NCBI RefSeq assembly: GCF_025698545.1
Contig: NC_068576.1
Coordinates: 56,146,094 to 56,210,093, forward strand
Length of the DNA: 64,000 nt
From: Gossypium raimondii
Lineage: Eukaryota; Streptophyta; Magnoliopsida; Malvales; Malvaceae
Reading direction: 5' to 3'
The translations under genes and the position numbers were made by a program. Below are positions 1-13,200 of the stretch, piece by piece. The number at the start of each line of letters is the position of its first letter. The first letter of the stretch is position 1. The notes beneath the pieces were generated by a model that was given only the letters and a program-made list of their open reading frames with translations, ran no database searches and was not told the DNA's origin.

Positions 1-1
1 A

Positions 2-1931
2 TCAATTGCTCGATTCTTGAAGACGTCGCTCGCCGGTAGAACTTGGAACACCATTATTACCAGATGATGAACCATGTCCCTGTTCAGTTCCCTGGGAAGA
101 CACTTCACTTTTGCCAAACCAGGAACCAACAGTACCTTTAAGTTTATCCACTACACTCTTAGTGGGACTATTCATGGATCCTGAACCTACCCTTTCGTTT
201 GTTTCGCCCGTCGTGCCCAATCGCCTTGCCACCTCCTCCGACTCCGTCACTTTCCCTCTTGCCGCCGTTGTTTCCTTCTCTGGTTCCTCTTTTCGCTTTT
301 GCAAGGCCTCCGAAATGACTTCTGATAGTGCCCTGTCTTCTTCACCAGGCTTCAATTTCTCCGCGATATAGCTTTTCATTGAGACCCCTTTGTCCTGATC
401 TTGAACCTGATCAGGATACACTTCGGTTGCCGTCCCAGAGCCGGGACCGTGTAGCTTCGACACCATGGTGCTTCCCGCTCCTGCAACTTTCTCGTAAACA
501 GGACTTAGTTTATCCGCCATAGTTGCAGCCATTTTCTTTCCATAATCTATAGCTGATCCTTTCGTAGTCGGACTTGATCCATTCGTGGTAGTCCTACTCT
601 CGTCCTTTTCTCCATACCCGAGCTTTGAAGCTACAATGTTCTTAGCTGACACTGCTTTATCTGCAATAACAGAGGTCGCCGACGATATTTTCTCAGTGTA
701 ACTGCTCTGGTTTACCGGCTCATCAGCAGCAACATTACGTGGGTGTTCTTCAGGCTTTGTGTCCATGGTTCCGGTGTCTAATGGAGGACTTGGTCCAGGA
801 GAGAACTGGTTATGGCTTCCTGTAGGGTATAATTCTGATGCAACAGGATGAGTTGCAGGAGGTAAATTGTCCTTTCTACCCTTGTCTTCCTCATAGATAC
901 TCATTTTATCCATTGAGTGCAAAAGTGGGGTTATCCCTCTTCCTTCTCCACCTGTTACAATGTCACCATAAATAAGCAACACCAATTTGTCATAAAGCTT
1001 ATGATCTACAATTTGAAAGGACTTAACCTTCTCCTGTTGGATCTGTGACCTTGGACTGATAATTTGTAGTAACATAAGCATCAGGATTGTCCTTAGGAGC
1101 AGCAGGGTCTTCCTCCAACCCTATGGGTCTTTGTAAATTAACTTTTGGCTGCCCTGAATACCCTCCTCCTTCCCCATGAAGAAAAGTCCTCGTAGGACCG
1201 GTCGTATCTTTGCCTTGAGAACTCGGCATAGGTGTGTTTTGCGGCGCTAGTGGTTCCCCAACAGTATCAGTCCTCTTCCCAAAGTCGACCCTCGCTTGTT
1301 CTCTCACAAAGCCTTCCAAGCCATCAACAGCGCTGCTAGGTGGTTCATTGTCTTTTGTCCCGTAGTTTCCGGTTATTCCCCTTGATTCTAGAGGATCCAG
1401 GACCATGGGTTTTGACCTGTCGTTTGTAATCCCAGGACGGCTCAAGTCTTCTGGTTGTCCAGACACAACAATTTTAGCAGCGGCAGACTCGTACACTTTC
1501 AAAAACACGACAAGACATTCCACAAGTCAATAAACAAAAAAGAAAAAGGAACAGGGAAAGATGATGAATTGAACGCCAACATACTTGGTGCACCGTGAAC
1601 TTCGGGATCTTGAACAATTTCTTCTTCTTCTTCTTCTTCATCGTCTTCCTCGTCCAGGTCATGATCATCAGGGATATGACCTTCATGGTACTCATGACCA
1701 TGATCATGGTTATGCCCATGCCCATGTTTTTTAATTGTATCCTTTATCTTCTTTGCTTTTGCCTTCACTTTTTTCAAAACTGAGTTTTTCTCATGGTGGT
1801 CATCTTCACCTTCTCCTGTGATAAGAAATTAAAGAATGTTAAAAACTTAAAATGCATTTCTATAACTATAAATAGAAACAGAGATAGGTTTTCTCACCAT
1901 GCTGGTGAGGATAGGCCGATTGGGTATTCAT
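2..1931 (-). CDS. LTI65: Low-temperature-induced 65 kDa protein (LTI65/RD29B, CAP160 family)
   Basis: Four exons on the minus strand (1931-1898, 1815-1585, 1495-1028, 951-2) join in frame to about 560 residues; the TGA stop is at 4-2, so the coding region is complete at the window edge. The protein is hydrophilic and repetitive. A Lys-rich stretch (about 26-41) leads into a His-rich run (42-58) and then a Glu/Asp block encoded by a (TTC)n tract near 1620-1642. Family hallmarks are QDPEVHGAP before the second intron, NYQSKVTDPT at the end of exon 3, and the C-terminal motifs ASKLGY, PVYEKV and AEKLKPGEEDRALSEVI. LTI65/RD29B proteins accumulate under ABA, salt, drought and cold; their biochemical function is unknown. 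The gene is divergent from SHOC1, and its upstream region carries DRE and ABRE elements that fit this induction. Family call is firm; exact splice sites are inferred. Confidence 0.93.
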
Positions 1932-2007
1932 TTTTTGTTTCAGAAAAGTGATTTGCAGATAGAATAAGAGTATAAAACTGCACGAAAGGAGAAATCTCGG
2001 GTGGGAG

Positions 2008-2016
2008 GTTTTATAA
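2008..2016 (-). promoter_or_regulatory. TATA box of the LTI65 gene
   Basis: On the minus strand this reads TATAAAAC, about 80 bases upstream of the start codon at 1931, which is a normal TATA-to-ATG distance for a plant gene. It lies between the start codon and the ABRE/DRE cluster. Confidence 0.6.
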
Positions 2017-2076
2017 AGGGAACTAAAATGCCATGGTTTCGCCACCTTTGCATGGTGGTGGCGGTGTAACATTGGC

Positions 2077-2144
2077 ACACGTAGAACATGACCGACAGGA
2101 TTCTATTACCAGCCACGTAACTAGCGTTTCATTGTCGACGTGGC
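2077..2144 (-). promoter_or_regulatory. ABRE and DRE/CRT cluster upstream of LTI65
   Basis: Within 70 bases lie CACACGTAG (2077-2083 region), the DRE/CRT core ACCGAC (2091-2096), GCCACGTAA (2112-2120) and ACGTGGC (2138-2144). ACGTGGC is the consensus ABA-response element bound by AREB/ABF bZIP factors, and RCCGAC is the site bound by DREB/CBF factors. The combination 150-215 bases before an RD29-type start codon resembles known RD29 promoters. The sites are seen directly; their function here is inferred. Confidence 0.7.
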
Positions 2145-2160
2145 AATAATTCCTGTTTTT

Positions 2161-4166
2161 ATGGTATGGGATAATTCATGATTATCTTTTATCAGAAGAT
2201 ATATGCTTTTATGTTAAAAACGACGAACTGCTGGACTTGGGAAATGATGTTTAATAAGGGGAAAAAGGCCCCACTGGGAGTAGGTGTCTGGTGTGGAAGG
2301 GAACACGCGTATTCAGTCACCTATCCAATAGCAACCTTCAAGATATCGACACACCATTTTTTTTAAAGCTATACACGCTTAATGGGTTAATATAATGTAG
2401 ATTTTTTTAGTTCACTTTGATAGTTGGATTTGAGAATTAGGTACTTACCCAAAAATAATTTGACAATTAGGTTTGTTTGTGTAATTGAACTTAGGTTTTC
2501 ACCCAAATTTAATCGCGTGGTATTATGATATTGTTGATTGGAGTTGAGTACTAGATCCAATTGAAGTTATTGGGGAGTTTTATCTTCTATAAAAACTATT
2601 AAGAAATGATTGTATGAAATTATAATTTTATGTCATTTCTATCTCTTTCTATTATGAGCATGACAAATTAGATTTTTCTTTCTTGATTTTCAGCTCTTTC
2701 CTCCTGATAAAAGATTTAAATCCAATTAAAAATTGGGAGGAAAAAATTGATTTGTCACGCTGCTATTAGAAATGGATAGAGATGGGGTGGAATCACAGTT
2801 TCATACAATTCCTAATTTAAAATATTATTGTCAAAAAACATTTTTGAGAAATAAATTTTTAATTTTAGATACGATATTTTAAAATAATAATATGGATGTA
2901 AATGATACTCAATTTTATTAATATTATGATATTTCAAAAAAATGGAAATAATTTATTGTAAGCCCTTATTAATATTTTGATATATAAAATATATTTTTAA
3001 TATATTTAAGCAATCAATATTAATTGTTTGTAAAATTTAATTTAAATGTATATGAATTATATTATAAATACTAAAATATAATCATTATAAATTCAAATAT
3101 AATGTTATATATTTGAAACAAAATTCAATAATGAAATAATTGTATACCCGACTAAATATTGCATATAATACGTTGAATTATGTTACGTAAAAATCACTTT
3201 TAACTTCAAAAAGTGTTTTATTTAGCAATATTAATGTCCCTAAAATGCTTTTAAAAAGTAATGATAAATAAAGTATTAATTAATTGTCAAGTTTATGTAT
3301 TAGTGTAGAAAAAATAGGTATTAAAGTAAACATAATTGTTAAGTTGAAAGATTAAAAGTTATATTAATCCTATATGAAATAGGGTTAATTCCATAAGACG
3401 ATACTTAAAATATAATTTTTGATTTTAGGTTGGCCTCTAAATTTTAAATATTCTAGTCAATAATTAAAATTATTAATATTGTATCAATTCAAGGTTCTTC
3501 TAACAGCCTAAATCATCAAATTAGGTGTAAAATGCCATTTTAAAATAGACATACAATATATTTAAAACACTTAGATTAAATTGTAAATCCATATGTTGTT
3601 ATTGTATGACAGATTTTTTTGACGTGTGGTTGTTTGTGTAATAAGTGCATGCATGCTTATAATTCGATTCACATGTTCTAAATGCTACATGTTAAATTTG
3701 AGATGACATTTAATGCTTAAATTTAGAGAATGTAATTGATATAACGTTAATACTTAAAAGATTCAATTAAAATATTTTGAAAATTTGAAATCAATTTTAA
3801 ATTTAAATGATATTCTAAGGTTGTTTGTTGCGATTAAAATACATAAATTGAGCATGTTTAATCATATAATTTATAAATATTGGTATAATTAAGTAGCACA
3901 CTTAAAAAGGGGTTTAGAATATGATGTTAGTATTTGTGCATATATAAAATATGATTTTAATGAGTGGATTGAGATTTTTAAATAAAAGAAAACAAGAATA
4001 CTTAATTTTTTAATCTTTTAAGCATAGGGATTTAATATCAAATTTGGTGAAAATACAGGGACTAATAGCATATTTTAACAAAACACGCACAAAAAGGAAT
4101 GAAGCAACGGTGCGCGCCATCCATGCAAGTGGTAAGCGAAACAAAGTCCACCAATTTAAAATTTAA
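2161..4166. other. AT-rich intergenic region between LTI65 and SHOC1
   Basis: This is the shared upstream region of two divergent genes. Apart from the LTI65 promoter sites at its left edge and the foldback element at 2602-2813, it is low-complexity AT-rich DNA. I see no conserved reading frame and no RNA gene. Confidence 0.6.
2602..2813. repeat. Foldback (MITE-like) element, about 210 bp
   Basis: The left arm (2602-2682) and the reverse complement of the right arm (2738-2813) match with scattered differences over about 75 bases. Both share TTGTATGAAA, TTTCTATC and TGACAAATYA in the same order. The short AT-rich loop has no coding capacity. This is the form of a small non-autonomous DNA transposon. 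I could not define a convincing target-site duplication, so the superfamily is open. Confidence 0.6.
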
Positions 4167-4174
4167 GCGCCAAA
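4167..4174. promoter_or_regulatory. E2F-type site upstream of SHOC1
   Basis: The sequence GCGCCAAA is the exact reverse complement of the E2F consensus TTTSSCGC. It lies 54 bases before the SHOC1 start codon in otherwise AT-rich DNA. E2F factors drive S-phase and DNA-repair genes in plants. A matching site precedes MSH3 in this window. Confidence 0.55.
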
Positions 4175-4227
4175 TTAAATTTCATGCTCCATTTCCACCT
4201 TCAACAAACTCGTAGAATCCACCACCG

Positions 4228-7200
4228 ATGCGAACTCGATTTCTCAACGTCGATTACTTGAGCGCCTTTCAATCCCCAGCCGAAACCCCAAGCTTCCTCA
4301 ACCTACCGCCTCCTCACTTCCCTCCTCATACTTCCAACTTTATTGACGATCTTCTTCACTTTGATTCGTTCCTCAACCTCCCTCTCCAGACCGAGAGATT
4401 GCCGATCGACGCCGCTCTCTCCAACTTCTTGTCGGAAGCAATTCCTCCGTTCATCGATGTCGATATCAGAGATTTCGAGGATACTCGGTTTCCCAGTGGA
4501 AATGCCAGCGCAAAGTTCTCCGCCGAGGTAAAGTGATGAGTTCAGTTCTCCTTAGTCTCCGATGCGATTTTAAAATTTTTTGCCGGATTTGGAATGAAAA
4601 ATAGCTGATTATGATGTCAAGTATGAAAATCTCGATGGTTTTGGATTCTAATGGGGAGACTCCATTTTTTACGTCGTTTATTTCCTGAGAGCTCTCTGTC
4701 TCTTTTGATCGATGAATTGTCGATTGTTAAAGGTGCTTCAATAATGGAAATTACCGAGTTGTATTTTCTTAATAGAAGCAATCTAGATTCAATAATGTAT
4801 AGTGCTTTTCTTTTTTCTCCACTTCATATTAACTCGACGCTTGATTTTGCATTCCCTGCTTTTGTTGAAAGAAACTGCGAAAATGCATGTAGTAAGTTTT
4901 TTTCTAAATATTTTTAGTCAATGACTAAGACTAATGTTATTAGAGAGTCTAGGTTCTCTTGAAGGATTACAAACGGAAAATTAATGTTACGCATTTCGTT
5001 GTTGAAAAAAATTAAGATAGTTGAGGTATTCTTACAACTGGATCGTTTTATCATAGTGAACTTGTCTTTAGGAAAAATCTTTATAATCCAGCAGCTTTGC
5101 CTCCGACGGTCTTGGTCTTTTTAGATCTAGATGATTTTATTGATGCGCAGGAAGAAGCTATGGTTTGTAATGAGAAGGAAGCAGGGAGTCAGAGAACTTT
5201 TGGATCAGAAATTCAGGAGGTTAGATTTGCAAAAAGCTTTAAACTAACTTTCTCAAATGATGTTAATCTTGTTTCACTTTGTTCTCGTTAGGATCTTCCA
5301 TAAAGCTTAATTCATGCCACTGCAGGAGGATAATGTAACCTGTGGAGCTGATAAGGATGTTCGGAGGTTAGACGTGATACTTTTTGAAACACCCGAGCTG
5401 GATACTTTTTTGGTATTATCTATTGTTCGTTACATATCTGAAAAGTTTATTCAGTACCACAGCAGGTATTTGAAAATTTATAACCTGTATATTTCTTTGC
5501 AGGATAATGCCCACTTTTCCGAGAAAGAGATTGAGACATTCTCTGGAATTTCAGAGATTGATAATAATAAGGTAAATAGTAATTTATTGAATGATTTCTT
5601 TTGGAAGTTTTATATAGTATTTACAATCGGACTTTCCAGTCTTCTTACAATTTCCTTAGGCTTAGCTTTTTTCCTTGTGGATGCAGAATAATAGATACTA
5701 ATCTTTGGCTGAGTTAAATTAAATATTAAAATTCATTTCTTTTTAATTTGCGTAAAGTAAGTTTACAGATCAAGTTTAATGATTACCTCAGTGCTTTAGA
5801 GAGGTTTTATATATTTAATTTAACATTTAAAAACTCCTACAGATTGGTCTTAATTTGCTCAGTATGCTGATGGATCTGCAGTTTCTCCACATATCCTATA
5901 GGCTTCTTTTTTTACACTTGTTTCCTACATGCAGCTTTAGTCATATCTGGCTCGTGTATTACCTCGTTGAAAATTGGATGCAAGTTTTATATTTATTTTG
6001 ATCAAAGAAAGAAAAGCAAAGCAATGTTTTAAGTATCTGATGCTTCATCATATTCAGTTGATTCTGTTGAAAAGGAGGAAAAAAGAAGAAAAAGAACATA
6101 TAAAAAAAGCTAACTGATGCAAAAGATCTGCAGTGTTTAAAGGAGAAATATTACTGTCACTGCTTTAAGTAAGCTTTAATGATCCTTCAAATTCTTAGAA
6201 AAATTTGGTGTCTCTTTTGAATTGAATCTTTCTTCAGGATGAGACGGGCCCTATACTGCAGTTTCCTGACAAGATTCAAGAATCAGTTTATTCAGTTGAA
6301 GATGTTATTTCAGAGTGCAACAGGGAGCAAAATATTTATATGCTGGAAGAGGATTGTTCTTTTGGAGGTCGAGAGCTCTTACAGCATAGCATCTTCCCCA
6401 TTTTGGAGGTGGATGAAATAAGTCTGGGTATCATGACAAGTCATTCTATTGATGATGTACTTCCTACTGCTTTTGAATCTATTGAATCCCAGCTGTGGAC
6501 TCAAGAAAATGATCTGCTTACTGACAGCAAGGAGCTCTTGGGCTCTATTGGGAATGATATCTTAAAGTTTCTTTCTGATCTCTGTTTAATGGAAAAATAT
6601 CCGGAACCTGAGCTAGCCTTCCCAGAGATGTTCCTGGATGTGAACATTATATGCATGGTGGAAACTCCTCAAGCTGATGGGAATTCTGAACTTGTTATGG
6701 CAAAACAGTATACTGGTTATCTTTTTCCCACAAACCTGGTTATTTTTGAGGAATTCCAGATTTTTGATGTTGATTCATCTCAAAACTTTGATGTGTTTTT
6801 GAACAGACAAATAACCCATGAGCCAGAAGCATGTAACCATATGTTCAAGGAAGACTTGAATTTCAAGAGTTTCAGTGAATTGGTTGTTAGTCATGAACTT
6901 GTGTTGGTAGATGAAACATTCAAATCTTTGCCTATACATGTTCTCTCTGATCATGGAAGGTTGAGGTTACCATGCACAGTTATCGAGGAATTACTGTCTG
7001 ATTTGAAGCCGCTGCCCCTATCTGCATCTGATGGTATCTACTTGGACTGGTATATATTGGAAGATGATAAATGCAGTAGTAAAGTTCATGCTTTGTTTCA
7101 GAATATGATGGAGGAGATAGATGCTTCCAGCATTGATTTTGAACAGGAAAGTTTTGAGGGTAGGAAGTTAGTTTCTGACTTCATTTTCTCAGATGATGCT

Positions 7201-10200
7201 TTAACAGGATCAGCTACTGAACAATATGAGGAAGTACCGAATGTAACTTTTGATCGCGTACCTATGCTTAATGATAATCTTATGGCTGTTGCGTCCAATA
7301 AGTTACAAGACAACGGTTTCCCAAAACCAGGAAACTCGAAACAATTAGCAGAAAAAGATGATAAGAGGGCTTCATTACTATTCAAGACTATGTCACAATT
7401 CAATGATCTTGCTTTTTTCTTGAATCCCCAGAAAAGTAGCGCTAGAGAAAATGCTGGACCTGAGGCCATGTCGTCCAATCCAAAGGCTGAATTACCGAAT
7501 GTTTCATCTGGTCGTTCAGTTGAAGCATGTGAATCCGCTGGTCTACAGTCACATGTCAATGGTCCAGATTTTTTCTTGAATCCCCAGAAAAGTAGTGCTA
7601 GAGAAGATGCTGCACCTGCGGCCAGGTCTTTTAACCGAAAGGCTGAATCACCCAATGGTTTATCTGGTCATTCAGTTGAAGCATGTGCTTACACTGGTCT
7701 ACCGTTACAAGTCAATGATCTTGATTTTTTCTTGAATCCCCAGAAAAGTAGCACTAGAGATAATGCTGGACCTGCGGCCATGTCATTCAACCCAAGGGCT
7801 GAATTACCCAATGTTTCATCTGGTCATTCAGTTGAAGCATGTGCGTCCACGGGTCTACTATTGCAGCAGTGGCATATCATGGTTTACAATATAAAATTGC
7901 CAGATGATATCTTGGCACTGATTGAAAATTTTGAAAAGTGCTATCTAGCTATCTTGCAGAATGAGACAGAGCTAATTTCATTTTTGGGAGAAGATAGGTA
8001 TGAATTGCTTAGCCTTCCAAAGAAAAAGTTAATGGACTGTATAAAGAAAAAAATGGCACGAAGAAATACTTCCCATGGTGATGAAGATATTATGGCATTT
8101 GTAACGTTGTGCGCTATTAAGCAAATGGCTTGGTACATGTGTTTCTATGGCATCAATGCAGCTCACTTATATGTAGACAAGCTATGTCGAAGCCTTGGGT
8201 GCATAAATTCAAGATTAAGTTTCCTTCATTCCTTGATTGAGGATGCTCGTGGCAAGGTTGATAAGGAAATAACTACATCACATCCCTCACTCTGTGTTAT
8301 ACGGGGAATTTTACAGTCCAAGACCAGCTCAAGTAATTCCAAAGTGTTGATCTTGGCGGAGCAAGTCTTCTGGTGGTCTTTGAAGAGTTTGTTGATGTCT
8401 ATGGGATTGTCCTGGAACGAGCTATCAAGTTTCTGCACAAACGCAAATCCATCAGGTGCCTATAAGATGGATTCTCAGCTGATTTCAGATTGTTGGTTGG
8501 TATCTCAGGAGTAAGTTCCAAACCTTCAATATCTAATATATTGTGGCATATTATTTGCAAAATGCTTATCAACAACTCACTTCATTTGGTGCTATATGAT
8601 TTTTTTTTTTCTTTTGCTCTGTGAAAATTCCAACTTAATAAAGTTGTTACTGCTGGACATAGGAAATATTAGTTCCCCACCAATGCAGATTTGTACTCAT
8701 GAATTCGATGACCTATTCCTAGTTCTCTATTTATACAGTATGTATAGTCTGCAAATGCACAAATATTCCTAGATAAGATTGCTATGACGCATGTAGAACC
8801 AAATATAAGATGCTTAGTAAATTTGGGAGATATTGTTGGAATTCAACAAATTTTAGCTTTGATTTAACCATGTAGGTTAATTGCAGTATTTCTCATAGCA
8901 AAGGCATGTGGGACCTTTTTGAAATATTTATCCAACTTTTAAAAGTCTCACCAAAAGATTAAGAATGCAACGCATTGCACATTATGGAAAACTAAAGATA
9001 AAACTCTGAAGTGGGTGGGTCCATCCGAAACTTTGGTATGCCTGTTGTGCAGTGTTAGGAAGCCATATATGATACTCTCTTTCTTTCTCCTCAAGGAATG
9101 TTTCTGCATCTTTTCCATTCAACAAGTTCAACGTTATTGTGGAATATGGAGGCTTTTGTGGCTCATCTAGAGTATCTTCTTTCCCCCCCAAATCAGTTGG
9201 CTTGACTCATGTTCACTTTCTGAAGATTGAACTGGATGACTCTAGTGCCTCCAAAGCACTTTGCGAAGGTGTTGATATCCCCCAGATTGCAAAGAAGTTG
9301 ACGGTAAGTCTCCTTTCATATTTGATCAAAGAATTTATCTATTCATTGATGATATCTATTCAAACCTGCTATTTCGAGTAGGATTATGAACAGAACTGCT
9401 GAGCTAAATGCGTGGGTGTACTATTTTTGTAATTTTAGTTTTACTCCTAGAGTCACATTTTGTGTAACAAAATTCAAATAAAAATTATAGAACAAAAAGA
9501 CATTATTAATTCTAGTAATACCGTTAAGAGGGTTTTGTTAGGTATTAGGTCAAGGAATGAAGACATTAAGAGGTCAAAAGATTTGTAAATTCTTATAAAC
9601 TAATGAATACATCAATTCAACACCAAAGTTGAAATATGTGGTTAGAGTAAACAGAGGAACAAAATATTGCACGTAATTGATAGAATGACCCGTTGGAATA
9701 TAAATTGTGAATTTAAGCATGTTGCTTGTGTTAGTAGTTTGCAATGTTACTGGTTTATTTAGCACATTGCTCAGAAAAGTTTAAACTAAATAATATAAAA
9801 TTACCTATTCGTATCAATAAACAAAGAAATTCAGTGCTAAGCTCGATGGGTTAAGCTCTTTTGGTGGGCTTTTATATATTATATGGGTCAAGCCCAATAG
9901 TTTTGCATTAGAATAGTTAACAATTGCATGCACTTTTATGATAGTCATTTAAAAAAACTTAAAAGCCTCAAAGAAATTGCCTTATCCCTCAGAGTTTGTT
10001 GTTTATTACTTTTCCATACATTACTTCTAGCAGCTTGTGTTTGAAGTTGAGAAAATTCCTCTAGGACGAGTTAGGGGTGCATAGCTGAGTTACAATATGG
10101 GTGCTTGATTTGTATTAAATTGGTCTTTACCATTGAAGTTGATATCCTTTTGAATCCTTAGGAATGAAAACAATTTACAAATTATTTATATTCATCAATT

Positions 10201-13200
10201 AAATAACCGCCAAAAATTGACTGCTGTAAGGGATAAGTTCTGAACTTTAAAGTAATATATTTCCTTACGGAATTAGCTGCGTCTCTGATTCTTCATGTAA
10301 TTGTTTATAGCTCTGTAATCATAGTGGTAATCACAGACATTCTCTGAAGATGGTACCAATGTTTTAGGAAGGGGAGTTTCATTCAATCCTGGCCCTTGAT
10401 AATGTGAACTACGAGAATGTGGAGGACCTACTGAACTTTGTACCTGTTGTAGACAAGCATAACAAGGGGTCTGTCGGAAGTGGGAAAGAAGAAGAAGCCT
10501 ATAGTTTGCCTCTGCCAGTTGCAGTTGAAACCAATCCAAACCCGCAGAGATTGGCAGACATAGTAATTATTGTGAACATGCAAAATTTTGATAAGGAAAT
10601 GATCGTATCCAGAAGATCTACTTATCAAAAAATTCTTGCAATGGAGAAAGAAGGAGCTCAAGTAGTGGAACGCGATTCAAATCTTCCAGTGGATGTCATA
10701 ATTAGCTCTGCAATTTGCCTGGTATGGTATGATTCCAGAAACATAGGAAGGAAAGCTGCCATTTCAGATGAAACATCTTCTTGCTTACAGTTGTGCATTG
10801 AGGATATTGCAACTAACATTTTGACATTGCTGAGTTTTACTTTCAGTGGCTGTTTCCTGGTAATTTTCGCAATTTACATCAATTTTTTTAAACTTTGACT
10901 TTCATACTTAACTACTTTGAAAATCTTAAAGTTTCAAGAAGATAAATGCCAGGTTTTGTTTCTGGTATCTTGGGATGCTTAGAACCAGACAACCTAAGTT
11001 TTTGCTTGGTAGTACCTTTCGGTTCATCAATATGGTTAGTGTAGGTTTATTGGACCTCTAATAAAGAATCTTTAAGTTGCTTCTATTCATTTTCTGTGTT
11101 GCTCGTGACTGATAATCAATAAAAACGACTATGGTAATTTGATGCTGCTTATTTGCATTCGTAGTCATCTTTTGCTGGCTTGGTCAGAATCAGCAGATTA
11201 GTAGTTATAGGTGATGTTCTTGCTTTTTCACTTGAAGTATGGACTTTTAGTTTAGGTTGAAAATTAAAATAAACCCTAGGGTAGACAATTTTGTTCATAA
11301 AATGCGCAAGATGAGACATGGTGCTCTGGTAAGATGGAAATTCTGCACTATTTTCAGTAAAACATTAAACTATTGTTGTTGGAATCTGAAATTTGAATTA
11401 CTATAAATTTTATGTACTTTCTGTTCAAGGTATTTGAGGGAGGCATTGGCTTCCTTTCTACGGTAATGGAATCCTCAGCTGGACTCTATGCAGCAGCAGC
11501 AAGTTTGGGAATTGACTTCCAGCTATTTTGCTCTTATTCATCTGAATCAACTGATGAAATTATACTAAATTGCATTGACTATGCTGCTAAGACGACCAGG
11601 GGCCCATATCCAAAGATGCCTGATTCAGAAACTCTTGCAGAATCGTTCCTTACTAAATTTCCTTCAGTTAATCCTTTGACAGCGCATGCAATACTCTCTT
11701 CGGGAGGAATGCTCATTGAGTTCCTTCAGTCGTCACATGAATGCAGGATTCAGGCAGTTCAAAACTACTGTGTACCAGATGAAAGTATTGCTCTTTTCAG
11801 TGCTTTGTGTAAGTACGGTGAGCGGGAGGACTCAAAATCTGTAATGACAGACTGCTCTTCTTCTGTATCTTCGGGTCGTAACTCCGACAAGTGTCATTAC
11901 AATGTTGGTTCTCAAGGAAAACAAGGCAAACGCAAAAATAGCTCTAATAAAGTCAGCACAAGGATGGATGAATCACAGCATTTTGAGCCTGTGAGCAAAG
12001 ATGAGTTCCTGCATCCTTCTGGACTGTCGAAGCAATATGATTCTTGGAAATCTACAGGTTCTGAGATGTTCCAGGATTACAAAAAGCTCAGTTCATCTTT
12101 AAATGATATATTTGATCAAGAGCAGGATTTTGATTTTCTCCCTCAAATTCCTGGGCGATATGATTCTGACATCTATGAAGGTCCTAACATGTTAAAAGAG
12201 GCAAAAAAGCCCAAACTCGATGTACCCTTGAAAGATAATATATGGGATTACAATCTGGGAGAAAATGCAGGTATGCTGAATAGTTTGGACTGGCAAAACA
12301 CCAATAGCTTTGAGAATCAGCGCGAAGAACTTACAAGTGAAGTTACTGACTTTGCTGACAGTCCGATGTCTGGTGAGGATTTCTCTTGCTTTGGTAACTC
12401 TAATCCTTTCTCCTCTTTGGTGTCGGAGATTGAAGAGGATTCTGCTAGAAAATCCAAAATTGCTAGAAGATTGTCATTTACTAAAGGCAGTCACACTGTT
12501 TTCCCATATGTTTCTGAGATCAACATTGGTTCAGATATGTTGAGTTCTGTAACATGTCCTAGACAAGGTCTTGTAGGAACTAATCCTAATTCAGATGCAA
12601 GTCCCAGCAACCAAGAAAACTCCATACGGGATGTTTTAGCTCAGCGATCTGCAGCTTGCAAAGGATCACTACTAAAAAACGATGTATCAAATCATAGTGC
12701 AACATCACTCTCAAAGGCCATTCTTTCAAACCAACCACAATTAGGTTCACCTTGGACGATAGAATTTCTTAACAGGATCAGAGAGAAGAGCAGATTACGT
12801 CAGCAGAATCTTCCTTCTGATACATCTGCTTCACCCTTTGGCAGATCAGGAAATATAGCAAAAGTTCCTAAGAGAAGAAGAAGTCCATCAATTCTTGAGT
12901 TTTTCAAATACCAAGGAGGCAACACTCCTAAGAAAATACTAGAACAAAGGAAGCAGAAAAGACCGCCACAAGCATCCAGCTCATCTAAGAATGAAAAAAC
13001 TTCATCCTCCCTTACACAAACATCGACACCCACTGATAAGAGAACAAGACAGGTTTGTATAAACTACCCTCTGAATTTGACGTGTACTACAGATACAACT
13101 GCATATGTCTACAATATTAAACCATGCACTTTTTCTCCTCCAGACTCTATCTTTTGAAATGAATGGAAGTGGAAGTCAAACAAAGCTAGTTTGGAGAGAC

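Noticed and set aside
5072-5150. Longer version of SHOC1 exon 2 starting at 5072
   Set aside because: The frame downstream would need two bases left over from exon 1, but the exon 1 donor leaves none. Starting at 5151 keeps frame. An unseen extra exon remains possible.
7098-7655. 185-residue open frame on the minus strand
   Set aside because: It is antisense to the repeated part of SHOC1 exon 5. Its length comes from the codon pattern of the coding strand, and its own sequence matches no family.
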